A stretch of DNA of 64,000 bases, from positions 186,001-250,000 of the forward strand of contig CBDFNO010000011.1 in the NCBI GenBank assembly GCA_965250265.1, given 5' to 3'. Shown here one piece after another: positions 1-8,558 of the stretch. The notes beneath the pieces are model-generated. The model had not been told where the DNA came from and made no database searches. It was given only the letters and a program-made list of their open reading frames with translations. How positions within the stretch are numbered: the first letter of the stretch is position 1; every line of letters begins with the position of its first letter. The position numbers and the translations under genes were made by a program. Source of the DNA: PRS1 sp965250265 (lineage in GTDB: Bacteria; Bacteroidota; Bacteroidia; Flavobacteriales; Flavobacteriaceae).

Positions 1-2
1 TT

Positions 3-74
3 GGGCACTTTTCCTGGATTGCTGCTTATAGTGATACAATGATGATTGAATGGTTATTCAGGCAACGAAAGTGA
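3..74 (+). CDS. C-terminal end of an alpha/beta-hydrolase esterase (5' truncated)
   Basis: Only the last 23 codons lie in the window, in frame 3, ending at TGA 72-74. They read GHFSWIAAYSD, then MMIEWLF and RQRK. The G-H-x-S-W motif followed by a Y-x-D and an EWLF segment is typical of the catalytic-histidine end of bacterial esterases and phospholipase/carboxylesterase-like hydrolases, where GHDSW precedes 'YEWL'. The histidine would be the last member of the Ser-Asp-His triad. The assignment rests on a very short stretch. It is followed by a strong terminator that it shares with the convergent cysteine/cystathionine synthase gene. Confidence 0.5.
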   Translation, partial: GHFSWIAAYSDTMMIEWLFRQRK

Positions 75-144
75 TTTTAAATGAACATTATGATTGCTAA
101 AAAAGCAATCAACCATGTATAAACGAAACTCAAATTTTTCAATA

Positions 145-178
145 AAAAAGCCTCACAATTTAAATAGTGAGGCTTTTT
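145..178. terminator. bidirectional intrinsic terminator
   Basis: A perfect 12-bp stem (AAAAAGCCTCAC at 145-156 with GTGAGGCTTTTT at 167-178) encloses a 10-nt AT loop. The T-tract follows the stem on both strands, so it can end both the rightward esterase transcript and the leftward PLP-enzyme transcript. Confidence 0.85.
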
Positions 179-194
179 ATTTTAATAAATGGCG

Positions 195-1175
195 TCAATC
201 TAAATAACCCATTTTTTTCATCCAATCGTTATTAAACATTTTACCTACATAACGACTACCATGATCATGAAATAAAATTACAACCACATCATCTTTTTTA
301 AAATGCTTTTTAAGTTGTAACAAACCTTTTACAGCAGCTCCGGCAGAATTGCCAAGAAACATTCCCTCCTCCTTTGCAAGACGCTGGGTATACACTGCAG
401 CATCTTTATCGGTAACTTTGGTAAATCCGTCAATAATAGAAAAATCTACATTTTCCGGTAGGATATCTTCACCTATACCTTCGGTGACATAAGGATAAAT
501 TTCGTTCTCGTCGAAAATTCCTGTTTCATGATATTTTTTAAATACACTTCCGTAGGTATCAATTCCCCAAATTTTAATATCCGGATTTTGTTCTTTTAAA
601 TATTTGCCAACACCTGAGACTGTTCCTCCAGTACCAACACCAACTACAAAATGTGTGATCTTACCTTCGGTTTGTTTCCAGATCTCAGGCCCTGTACTCT
701 GGTAATGTGCTTTTGCATTACTTGGATTGTCATATTGGTTCACATACCACGAGTTTGGAGTTTCTTCGGCTAATCGTTTAGATACTGAATAATAAGATCT
801 TGGATCGGTTGGTTCAACATTAGTTGGGCAAACAATAACTTCGGCGCCAACAGCTTTAAGAATATCCATTTTTTCTTTCGATTGCTTATCACTTATTACA
901 AATATGCATTTATATCCTTTTACTATGGCAACTAATGCTAAACCCATTCCAGTATTTCCCGATGTGCCTTCTATAATTGTTCCTCCTGGTTTTAAATGTC
1001 CATCAGCTTCGGCATCTTCAATCATTGTAAGTGCCATCCTATCTTTTACAGAATTTCCTGGATTAAAGGTTTCGTATTTAGCAAGTACTAAACATGGTAA
1101 TTCTTGAGTTAATTTATTGAGTTTTACCAAAGGTGTATTACCAATAGTTTCTAATATGTTTTTTGCGTAATCCAT
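195..1175 (-). CDS. PLP-dependent cystathionine beta-synthase / cysteine synthase family protein
   Basis: This is a fold-type II PLP enzyme of 326 residues. It starts with the family signature IGNTPLVKL near residue 11, has the PLP-binding lysine in NSVKDR (K44), the substrate loop EGTSGNTG (about 69-76) and the phosphate-binding GVGTGGT (about 178). The later stretch with 'EGIGEDILP' resembles cystathionine beta-synthases more than O-acetylserine sulfhydrylases, and the length fits a CBS catalytic core without the C-terminal regulatory CBS domains. It would act in the cytosol in transsulfuration or cysteine synthesis; the exact substrate is inferred, not shown. It is a single gene ended by the terminator at 145-178. 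Confidence 0.85.
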   Translation of the reverse strand: MDYAKNILETIGNTPLVKLNKLTQELPCLVLAKYETFNPGNSVKDRMALTMIEDAEADGHLKPGGTIIEGTSGNTGMGLALVAIVKGYKCIFVISDKQSKEKMDILKAVGAEVIVCPTNVEPTDPRSYYSVSKRLAEETPNSWYVNQYDNPSNAKAHYQSTGPEIWKQTEGKITHFVVGVGTGGTVSGVGKYLKEQNPDIKIWGIDTYGSVFKKYHETGIFDENEIYPYVTEGIGEDILPENVDFSIIDGFTKVTDKDAAVYTQRLAKEEGMFLGNSAGAAVKGLLQLKKHFKKDDVVVILFHDHGSRYVGKMFNNDWMKKMGYLD

Positions 1176-1266
1176 TTAATTTTTTACTGGTGCAAATTTA
1201 AGTTTAAAATTAAAAGTTGAAAGTTAAAAGTTAGTTTTTATTTATACTGAAGCCGCCTAATTACTT

Positions 1267-2502
1267 TCATTCAAACCGAATGGCTTTTACAGGAGTAATT
1301 TTGGTAATAACATACGATGGCACCAAAAGCATAATTAAACATAATATAAATGTACCTATATTTAAAGCGATAATGTAACCAAAATTAATATAAACCGGGA
1401 CTTCGGTAACATAATACACACTTGGGTCCAATGGAAATAATTTAAATATTTTTTGTACATATAACAATATTAAACCAATAAGATTTCCCCAAAATAAACC
1501 GAGTACAATTAAGTATGAAGCATTATATAAAAATAATTTTCTTATACTTAAATTATTGCTGCCTAATGCCTTTAAAACACCTATCATTTGTGTACGTTCC
1601 AAAATCAAAACCAATAATGCAGTAATCATATTAATGCCAGCAACAATAATCATAATGCCAATAATACCATAAATATTTTTATCGAAAATGCCTATCCATT
1701 CAAAAATGGTAGCATATTTTTGACTTACCGTTTGGGTATTTAAAGTTGGTGTTTTGTAGTTGTCAATCTCATCCTTTTTGGCTTCTAATTGGTTATAATC
1801 ATCTATAAAAACTTCAAAATTTCCTATTTGATCAGGTTTCCATTTATTTAAACGTTGTACATGTTTAATATCTCCTAAAAAAAAAGTTTTATCCAATTCT
1901 TGAAAACCTGAATTGTATATTCCAACCACATTAAATTTTCTTATAAACGGTAATTTATTCACATCTTCTTTCATGAAAAATATTTCAAAACTATCTCCTA
2001 CTTTAAATTCTAATCGGTTTGCGAGGTATTGAGAAATGAGAACATCATTATTAATTTTATCGGAGTAATCTGGAAGCTTTCCTTCTATTAGAAATGCTTC
2101 AAAATAAGTCCAATCATAATCTTTTCCAACCCCTTTAAGGATCATACCTTCAAAATCGGTTTCAGTACGAATAACACCAAATTTGGTAGCCACAGCTTGA
2201 ATATGAGAAATTCCATCTACAGAATCTAAATCTGGATAAAACTCTTGCTGAATTGAAATTGGATTTTTAGATTCATCGGAAGCATTATTAACAAATTTAG
2301 AAATGGTTATATGACCATTAAACGCTACAGCTTTATCTCTAATTTTTTGCTGTAAGCCAATTCCAGTTGCAATGGCAATCATCATTACAATAATTCCGAT
2401 AGCTATTGCGGCAATACCAATTTTTATTATTGGTGCCGAAATACTACTTTTATACGCTTTACTGCCAATTATGCGTTTTGCTATAAAATATTCGTAATTC
2501 AA
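1267..2502 (-). CDS. ABC transporter permease, LolC/LolE-like (FtsX domain)
   Basis: The 411-residue protein has an N-terminal transmembrane helix (about 24-48), a periplasmic MacB-type domain of roughly 220 residues, and three C-terminal helices (about 275-300, 325-350, 375-400). This is the 4-TM layout of lipoprotein-releasing permeases. It would pair with an ATPase to extract lipoproteins from the inner membrane. No cognate ATP-binding gene is adjacent; in Bacteroidota such permeases are often encoded alone. The start codon is only 8 bp from the start of the divergent NamZ gene, so the promoters of the two genes must overlap their neighbours' 5' ends. Confidence 0.8.
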   Translation of the reverse strand: MNYEYFIAKRIIGSKAYKSSISAPIIKIGIAAIAIGIIVMMIAIATGIGLQQKIRDKAVAFNGHITISKFVNNASDESKNPISIQQEFYPDLDSVDGISHIQAVATKFGVIRTETDFEGMILKGVGKDYDWTYFEAFLIEGKLPDYSDKINNDVLISQYLANRLEFKVGDSFEIFFMKEDVNKLPFIRKFNVVGIYNSGFQELDKTFFLGDIKHVQRLNKWKPDQIGNFEVFIDDYNQLEAKKDEIDNYKTPTLNTQTVSQKYATIFEWIGIFDKNIYGIIGIMIIVAGINMITALLVLILERTQMIGVLKALGSNNLSIRKLFLYNASYLIVLGLFWGNLIGLILLYVQKIFKLFPLDPSVYYVTEVPVYINFGYIIALNIGTFILCLIMLLVPSYVITKITPVKAIRFE

Positions 2503-2510
2503 ATTATAAA

Positions 2511-3764
2511 ATGAGTTTTAATGTTTTCAAAAATACTGTTTTATTATTTCTTTTAATAATGATTTCTTGCGGGAATAATTCTAACAAAAATGAGTTACTA
2601 CAACAAACAAAGCATAACACTAATAATTCGATTGATAGTACTATTATAGTTGCCGCAAATCAAATTGAACGCTATTTATCATTACTAAACGGAAAGCGCG
2701 TTGGTATTGTTGCAAATCAGACGAGTGTTATATTTAAAGATGAAACTCAAAAGAAAAATGGTAAAAGTGAATTTACTCATTTAGTTGATTCTTTACTTTC
2801 ATTAGAAGTTAATATCACTAAAGTGTTTGCCCCAGAACATGGTTTTAGAGGAACTGCTGATGCAGGAGAAAAAGTTAAGGATGGAATTGATACAAGAACT
2901 GGTTTACCCATTATATCGCTTTATGGTAAAAATAAAAAACCATCTGTTGCTCAATTACAAGATTTGGATATTGTTGTCTTCGATATTCAAGATGTAGGCG
3001 CTCGTTTTTACACTTATATTTCCTCGCTGCATTATGTGATGGAAGCATGTGCAGAACAAAATATTCCGCTGATTATATTAGACAGACCAAATCCAAATGG
3101 ACATTATGTTGATGGCCCAGTTTTAGAATTAGAACATCAAAGTTTTGTCGGGATGCATCCTGCACCTATTGTGCACGGAATGACCATTGGTGAATATGCA
3201 CAAATGATAAATGGGGAAAGTTGGTTAGAAAATGGAATTAAGTGCGACATAACAATTATTCCAGTTAAAAATTATACGCATAATACAACTTATAGTTTAC
3301 CTATAAAGCCGTCTCCTAATTTACCAAATGATAAAGCTATAAACCTATATCCTAGCTTGTGTTTATTTGAAGGGACAAACGTTAGTGCTGGGCGAGGAAC
3401 AGACAGACAATTTCAAATATTTGGAAGTCCTTTTTTAACTAGTGAGGTTTACACTTATCAATTTACACCTCAACCAAATAATGGCGCTAAACACCCAAAA
3501 CATAAAGGGGAAAAATGTTTTGGAATGAATCTAGCTCGTGAAACAATTTTAAGTGAAATAAATCTAAATTGGTTAATTAATGCCTATAATTACACTCAAA
3601 ATAAAGATGAATTCTTTATTCCCTTCTTTACAAAACTTGCTGGAACGAAAAAACTGCAACAACAAATTGAAAACAAACTTACTGAGGAAGAAATTAAGGC
3701 AACTTGGCTTGATGGCCTAGAAGCATTTAAAAAAACAAGAAAAAACTATTTAATATATAACTAA
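2511..3764 (+). CDS. namZ: exo-beta-N-acetylmuramidase NamZ-like (DUF1343, GH171) lipoprotein
   Basis: The 417-residue protein starts with a hydrophobic stretch ending in a lipobox (MISC, Cys about 19), so it is probably a lipoprotein. The body is DUF1343: 'GKRVGIVANQTS', 'FAPEHGFRG', 'DIQDVGARFYTY' and 'DRPNPNG' are family hallmarks. NamZ of Bacillus subtilis (YbbC) releases terminal MurNAc from peptidoglycan fragments; the same activity is inferred here. The stop overlaps the next start by one base (TAATG), so it is translationally coupled to a serine hydrolase. Length is normal for the family. Confidence 0.85.
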   Translation: MSFNVFKNTVLLFLLIMISCGNNSNKNELLQQTKHNTNNSIDSTIIVAANQIERYLSLLNGKRVGIVANQTSVIFKDETQKKNGKSEFTHLVDSLLSLEVNITKVFAPEHGFRGTADAGEKVKDGIDTRTGLPIISLYGKNKKPSVAQLQDLDIVVFDIQDVGARFYTYISSLHYVMEACAEQNIPLIILDRPNPNGHYVDGPVLELEHQSFVGMHPAPIVHGMTIGEYAQMINGESWLENGIKCDITIIPVKNYTHNTTYSLPIKPSPNLPNDKAINLYPSLCLFEGTNVSAGRGTDRQFQIFGSPFLTSEVYTYQFTPQPNNGAKHPKHKGEKCFGMNLARETILSEINLNWLINAYNYTQNKDEFFIPFFTKLAGTKKLQQQIENKLTEEEIKATWLDGLEAFKKTRKNYLIYN

Positions 3765-4837
3765 TGAAAAATTTAGCACTACTACTATTTCTATTTACTG
3801 GTTTGACATTTAGTCAAACTTTCGACAAAACATACTCTAATAAAATTGAGAAAGCTCAAGAAATAGCTAACGAGTTTTTAAAAACTAAACAAATTCCTGG
3901 AATGTCTATTTCTACCTCTATAAATGGAAAACTTATATGGTCTGAAGGATTTGGTTATTATAATTTAGAAACAAAAACAAAAGTATCACCAAGTACAACA
4001 CAATTCAGAATTGCAAGTATCTCTAAATCTATTACTGCAACTGCTTTAGCTAAATTAATGGATGATGGTAAACTAAAATTAGATGAAAGCATTTATACAT
4101 ATATACCAGATTTTCCTAAAAAGAAATACGATTTTACAGTACGTCAAGTTGGAGGGCATATAGCAGGAATCAGACATTATAATGGTAACGAATTCATTTT
4201 AAACAAAAAAATGAGTATTGTTGAAGGATTGGATATCTTTAAAGATTCACCACTAAAGTTTGAGCCTGGAACTCAATACAGTTACAGCACTTATGGTTGG
4301 AATCTATTAAGTGTTGTAATCCAAAATACTGCTGAAACTGAATTCAATGAATATATGAATAATGAAATTTTTGAGCGTTTACAAATGTTTAATACAACTT
4401 TGGGGCTTTCAGATGTAATAATGCCAAATAGAACACAGTTTTATAGTAAGACAAATGCTGGAAAGATTGTTTTAGGATCAAAGGTAAGTAATGAACATAA
4501 AGTTGCTGGAGGAGGATTTATTTCAACATCAGAAGATTTAGTGAAATTTGGTAACGAAATTATTTCGCCAAAAATACTTTCTAGAGAATCTTTAAACGAA
4601 TTACTAAAACCACAGCAAACTTCGAATGGTAAAAGCACAGATTATGGTGTTGGAATTGGAATTGGAAAATCAAAAAATGATACTCCTAAATACGGTCACT
4701 CAGGAGGAGGCATTGGAGCAACAACTTTATTACTTATGTATCCAACCGAAAATATTGTCATTTCAATTTTAACAAACTTATCGCGATTACCAATTAGAAA
4801 TTTAGGTGAAGACCTTGAAGCTGTTTTTGTGGATTAA
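3764..4837 (+). CDS. serine hydrolase, beta-lactamase/S12 family, exported
   Basis: This is a 357-residue protein with a signal peptide ending near 'TFS-QTF'. The catalytic SxxK motif is S85-I-S-K88. The second motif, usually YSN, reads YST in a 'GTQYSYSTYGWN' context. The third motif is HSGG near residue 314. This is the class C beta-lactamase / D-Ala-D-Ala carboxypeptidase fold (PF00144). Its 1-bp overlap with namZ recalls the B. subtilis muropeptide cluster, where an S12-family protein (AmiE/YbbE) removes peptide from MurNAc. A role in periplasmic muropeptide processing is therefore likely but inferred. The Asn to Thr change in motif 2 is unusual. Confidence 0.8.
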   Translation: MKNLALLLFLFTGLTFSQTFDKTYSNKIEKAQEIANEFLKTKQIPGMSISTSINGKLIWSEGFGYYNLETKTKVSPSTTQFRIASISKSITATALAKLMDDGKLKLDESIYTYIPDFPKKKYDFTVRQVGGHIAGIRHYNGNEFILNKKMSIVEGLDIFKDSPLKFEPGTQYSYSTYGWNLLSVVIQNTAETEFNEYMNNEIFERLQMFNTTLGLSDVIMPNRTQFYSKTNAGKIVLGSKVSNEHKVAGGGFISTSEDLVKFGNEIISPKILSRESLNELLKPQQTSNGKSTDYGVGIGIGKSKNDTPKYGHSGGGIGATTLLLMYPTENIVISILTNLSRLPIRNLGEDLEAVFVD

Positions 4838-4850
4838 ATATTATTTATAT

Positions 4851-5225
4851 TTACTCGTCATCAATTAATGCAACTACCTTAGAATCTCCAAAAACTCGAA
4901 CTACAAAAACAATTTTTAAAGACGATTGTCCAACAACAATAGTATGTCTGCCTTTGCTTAAGTTGTTAAGAGGTAATTTACAGGTGTTTTTATTTAGATA
5001 ATAATTAAGTTCTCTTTTGTAGTCTTTATTAATAGAATATACATAAGTGATTTTCTTATCGCTTTTTAGCAATAAGGTGTCTTTGGTTTTATTCAATTCA
5101 TGGTACAAGCCATTCGCATCAAGATTGATATTTTTTTTCAAGATGGCATAAGGCTCTTGTGAGAAAGTATTCTGAAAGAAAAGACCAGAACACATTACGG
5201 TAAGTACTAAAATATAATTTTTCAA
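4851..5225 (-). CDS. hypothetical exported protein, 124 aa
   Basis: The family is not recognised. The protein has a clear N-terminal signal peptide (hydrophobic residues about 4-20, probable cleavage after 'NTFS') and a mature part of about 100 residues rich in Lys and beta-branched residues, with a single Cys. It is probably periplasmic. It is convergent with the serine hydrolase, 13 bp away, and is followed upstream by about 210 bp without an obvious gene. Confidence 0.55.
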   Translation of the reverse strand: MKNYILVLTVMCSGLFFQNTFSQEPYAILKKNINLDANGLYHELNKTKDTLLLKSDKKITYVYSINKDYKRELNYYLNKNTCKLPLNNLSKGRHTIVVGQSSLKIVFVVRVFGDSKVVALIDDE

Positions 5226-5434
5226 ATGAAATGCTATTAAGTTCTACTTATAATTGAACTCAACAGTAATTAATAATCCCGAACCTTAAATCTAAATAGA
5301 ATCAACTATCTTAAAAAAATATAATCTACAAACTGTATAATAAATCGGAAGAACGTGTGTTTTCAGTAGGGAAAATAATCTTTTTTGGTGATTTCTTCGA
5401 TGAACTACTAAAAAACAAACCTAAAAGTATTTGT

Positions 5435-6271
5435 TTAATCTTCGACAATAGTTGTTGGTTTTTGATACTTCTGAAAAGGTTGCTTCAATAAATCTATAAT
5501 GTTACTGTTTTCAATTTCATCCGGAAAAACATCAACACCATACACTAATTTTTCTCTATCCATTTTCATATACGTTCCAAAAATCCTGTCCCAAATAGAA
5601 AAAATATTTCCATAATTAGAATCTGTATAAGGTAAGACGTGATGATGATGAATTTTATGCATGTCTGGAGATACTAAAATATAGCTAATTACATGATCCA
5701 CCTTTTTAGGTAATCTCATATTTGCATGACTAAATTGTGTAGCTACTATAGATAATGATTGGTAAAGCATAACGATTCCTATAGGTGTACCAATAATAAA
5801 AATACCCGAAAGTGTAAATACAAATCGAATGATACTCTCTAAAGGATGATGTCTATTAGCTGTTGTTGTATCAACCTTATGATCGGTGTGGTGCACCAAA
5901 TGAATCATCCACAAAGGTTTTACTTTATGCTCTACATAATGTGCTAAATATGCTCCAATAAAATCTAATAGTAAAAACCCTAAAACAACATACAACAAAA
6001 GAGGCATTTCTGGCAACCAATTAATAATCCCAAAATTGTTGGCCACAACCCAGTCAGCAGAACTTAAAAACATAAAAGCTAAACCAAAATTAATTACAAT
6101 TGTTGTTAGTGTAAAAAAGAAATTAGGAATTGCGTGTCTCCATTTTTTGTAGTTGAATTTAAATAATGGTATTACTCCTTCGATTAGCCAAAATAGTGTA
6201 ATACCTCCAACAAGAATGATGCTTCTATGCAAAGAAGGAATATTTTCAAAGTAATTAATAAGAGTTTCCAA
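5435..6271 (-). CDS. sterol desaturase / fatty acid hydroxylase family membrane protein
   Basis: The 278-residue integral membrane protein has four or more hydrophobic helices and the histidine clusters of the di-iron hydroxylase superfamily: HYVEH (HxxxH), HLVHH (HxxHH) and HKIHHHH (HxxHH) with spacing typical of PF04116. It would oxidise a lipid or carotenoid-like substrate in the inner membrane; the substrate is unknown. It lies 5 bp downstream of the thioredoxin-like gene on the same strand and is likely co-transcribed with it. Confidence 0.82.
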   Translation of the reverse strand: METLINYFENIPSLHRSIILVGGITLFWLIEGVIPLFKFNYKKWRHAIPNFFFTLTTIVINFGLAFMFLSSADWVVANNFGIINWLPEMPLLLYVVLGFLLLDFIGAYLAHYVEHKVKPLWMIHLVHHTDHKVDTTTANRHHPLESIIRFVFTLSGIFIIGTPIGIVMLYQSLSIVATQFSHANMRLPKKVDHVISYILVSPDMHKIHHHHVLPYTDSNYGNIFSIWDRIFGTYMKMDREKLVYGVDVFPDEIENSNIIDLLKQPFQKYQKPTTIVED

Positions 6272-6276
6272 TATTC

Positions 6277-7173
6277 TTAATAGTTATTATTTATAATTAA
6301 TTTTGCTTTTTTCAAATCTACTAAAGAAATTTTACTTTTCCATATTACAGCATTCTCTTCATCTTTTAAAAGCTTGTATGACGTATAATGTAAGAAAGAA
6401 AATAAAGATTGATTTCTTTTGTAAATTTCTGTCACACTTATTTTTCTTAAATGTCTAATGACTTTTCTAGGCTTATTTAAAATTAAGTATTCTTTTATTA
6501 CTTGCAAATCACAATTTTGTAAAAAAGCCATTTTATTATTTAAACCACTTTTTGGTAAATGCCTTTTTGCCTCATCAAAGTAAATGTTTGCTAATTGGAT
6601 TATTTCAACTTTGATGTCTTTTTCTGCAAGTGTTGCAAAATCTAGATATTTTGAAGCTAAACTAAATGAAGTCGTTACGTTTTTCTCTTTAGAATAATTA
6701 ACCAATTCTTGCTTCACAAAAGAAGTATTTAAAGCATAATCTTCAATTAATAAAGATAAATTTTCAATATACTCATTAGAAGCATTAATGTTTAAAATAT
6801 TTCCATTTACATCCATAATTTTAATACTATCATCAATAAGCTTATTAAAATATCTTGTTCCTCTTGTTTCCTTAATTTGGTTAGATAAATCGGCATAATT
6901 TGATTCATAAAGCTTTACAGGAATAAAATATTCCCAAATTATTCTATTTATACTATCATCCTCAAATAAATCGGTAATTATCTTATCTCCTTTATCATTA
7001 TTCAATACTATGGGATATTCATAATTAAACGTGTCTTCCCACATAACAAATAGCATTTTGTTTTGGACTATTGCTAATTTTTTGGCTACTTCTAAAGATG
7101 TAAACCACTCTTGAGCTTGGCAAAAATTAAATGAAGCTAAAACAAATACAAAAAGTAATACCGCTTTTTTCAT
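6277..7173 (-). CDS. exported thioredoxin-fold-like protein lacking CxxC
   Basis: The 298-residue protein has a signal peptide ending at 'CQAQ'. The first ~110 mature residues ('EWFTSLEVAKKLA...NKMLFVMWED' and a later 'IKIMDVNGNIL') follow the pattern of periplasmic thioredoxin-like / DUF255-type proteins, in which a redox CxxC normally follows the 'LFVxW' strand. Here the corresponding stretch is EDTFNYEYP without cysteines, so oxidoreductase activity is not expected. The C-terminal half is helical and resembles the TPR-like tail of such proteins. Assignment is by pattern only. It is co-oriented with the downstream sterol-desaturase gene and the upstream YkgJ-type gene. Confidence 0.55.
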   Translation of the reverse strand: MKKAVLLFVFVLASFNFCQAQEWFTSLEVAKKLAIVQNKMLFVMWEDTFNYEYPIVLNNDKGDKIITDLFEDDSINRIIWEYFIPVKLYESNYADLSNQIKETRGTRYFNKLIDDSIKIMDVNGNILNINASNEYIENLSLLIEDYALNTSFVKQELVNYSKEKNVTTSFSLASKYLDFATLAEKDIKVEIIQLANIYFDEAKRHLPKSGLNNKMAFLQNCDLQVIKEYLILNKPRKVIRHLRKISVTEIYKRNQSLFSFLHYTSYKLLKDEENAVIWKSKISLVDLKKAKLIINNNY

Positions 7174-7206
7174 TAGTTGGCTATTTTGAGGAAGACTTCA
7201 AATTTC

Positions 7207-7707
7207 TCATTTAGATGTTTGTATTCTCTTTTTCATTTCTTCCACAATATTAAAAGCAGCCGGACAAATAGCAACATTTTTTAATGTTAAATTAGTAATC
7301 TGTTGAAACTTTTTTCTGTTTGTATGTGGAAACTCTCTGCATGCTTTAGGTCTTACATCATAAATTGAACAATATTTATCTGTTCCCAAAAACGTACAAG
7401 GCACACTCTGTAAAACAAAATCTTTATCTTCATCCAAACGCAAATATTGTTCTGTAAATTGCCAAACCTTCAACTTTAAATGTTTAGCAATACGTTGAAT
7501 ATCTTTATCAGTAAATAAAGGTCCTGTTGTCTTGCAGCAATTTGCACATTGTAGGCAATCGGTTCTTGAGAATTCATCTTCATGCAATTCTTGCATTAAA
7601 TAATCCAATTGCTTTGGTGCCTTCTTTTTTAGCTTAACAAAGAACTTTTTGTTTTCGATATACTTATCTTTGGCGAGCTTTGGAAGATTATTAATGATGT
7701 CTTGCAT
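7207..7707 (-). CDS. YkgJ-family cysteine-cluster (Zn/Fe-binding) protein
   Basis: The 166-residue protein has the cysteine pattern of UPF0153/YkgJ (PF03692): CLQCANCC near residue 57, then C-T-F-L-G...YC near 104-112 and RPKACREFP with a further Cys in 'VAICPAA'. This cluster is thought to bind iron or zinc. It has no signal peptide, so it should be cytoplasmic. Substrate and role are unknown. The gene is monocistronic or leads the run of minus-strand genes to 5435. Confidence 0.8.
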   Translation of the reverse strand: MQDIINNLPKLAKDKYIENKKFFVKLKKKAPKQLDYLMQELHEDEFSRTDCLQCANCCKTTGPLFTDKDIQRIAKHLKLKVWQFTEQYLRLDEDKDFVLQSVPCTFLGTDKYCSIYDVRPKACREFPHTNRKKFQQITNLTLKNVAICPAAFNIVEEMKKRIQTSK

Positions 7708-7728
7708 AGTGTAAAAATAAAGAATCCT

Positions 7729-7844
7729 GTCATTACGAAGGAAGTATGACTGAAGTAATCTTTAAAATTGAAACTAAAATCAACAGATTGCCACGACTAA
7801 AAGTCTCGCAATAACAAATAGATTCCCTCCTTCGAGCGAATGAC
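7729..7844. repeat. dispersed intergenic repeat with hairpin ends
   Basis: GTCATTACGAAGGA (7729-7742) is nearly complementary to TCCTTCG-AG-CGAATGAC (7828-7844), and the interior carries 'GATTGCCACGAC...GTCTCGCAATAAC', a second complementary pair. Elements with 'GTCATTGCGAGGAAG...GATTGCCACG...CTCGCAATGAC' are common in Flavobacteriaceae intergenic DNA. Recognition is from memory of that pattern. Confidence 0.6.
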
Positions 7845-7856
7845 AAAACATTATTG

Positions 7857-8558
7857 ATGAAAGACTTATTCGGACAGGCATTATTAGATTACCAAAACGG
7901 AAATTACACAGTAGACATTATCACTTCAACTAGTATTTCAGAGGAAGATATATTACCACTTCCCTATTTATTTAGGAACTATTCCGAAATGCCAGAAATG
8001 GAACAAAAAGCTTTGCAACTTGCCATAGGAAAAGTATTAGATGTTGGTTGTGGTGCCGGAAATCATAGCCTTTATTTAAAAGACAAAGGATTTGATGTAA
8101 AATCTATTGATGTTTCAAAAGGCGCGATAGAAGTTTGTAAAAAACGTGGATTAATAGATACTCATGTTATTAATATTGTAGATGAATCTAAAACTTTTGA
8201 TACTATTTTAATGTTGATGAATGGTTCTGGGTTTTTTCAGAGTTTAGAAAACACACCTAAAGTTTTAAAGCATTTAAAATCCTTATTAAATGCGAATGGA
8301 CAAATATTGATTGATTCATCCGATATTAAATATATGTATGAAGATGATGATGGAGGTTTTTGGATCAATACCAACGCCAATTATTATGGAGAATTAGAAT
8401 ATCACACGAGTTATAAAGGTGAACAAGAATCTTTTATTTGGATGTATCTTGATTTTGACAGCCTTAAAACGGCTTGTGAAACAGTTGGTTTACAATGTGA
8501 ACTGATTTTGGAAGGTGAACATTTTGATTATTTGGCGAAGGTTGAGTTAATCACTTAA
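7857..8558 (+). CDS. class I SAM-dependent methyltransferase
   Basis: This is a 233-residue protein starting at ATG 7857 (an in-frame TTG at 7854 is less likely). It has motif I 'VLDVGCGAGNHS', motif II acidic 'IDVSK' and post-motif 'FDTILMLMNG', a Rossmann methyltransferase of the PF08241/13649 type. The N-terminal 60 residues, with 'LPYLFRNYSEMPEME', are helical and typical of a small Bacteroidota subfamily. The substrate is unknown. The 3' end overlaps the convergent TonB-like gene by 8 bp. Confidence 0.8.
   Translation: MKDLFGQALLDYQNGNYTVDIITSTSISEEDILPLPYLFRNYSEMPEMEQKALQLAIGKVLDVGCGAGNHSLYLKDKGFDVKSIDVSKGAIEVCKKRGLIDTHVINIVDESKTFDTILMLMNGSGFFQSLENTPKVLKHLKSLLNANGQILIDSSDIKYMYEDDDGGFWINTNANYYGELEYHTSYKGEQESFIWMYLDFDSLKTACETVGLQCELILEGEHFDYLAKVELIT

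Noticed and set aside
1267..2502. FtsX partner of FtsE
   Set aside because: The permease has the LolC/LolE layout with a large MacB-type domain and is unlinked to ftsE.
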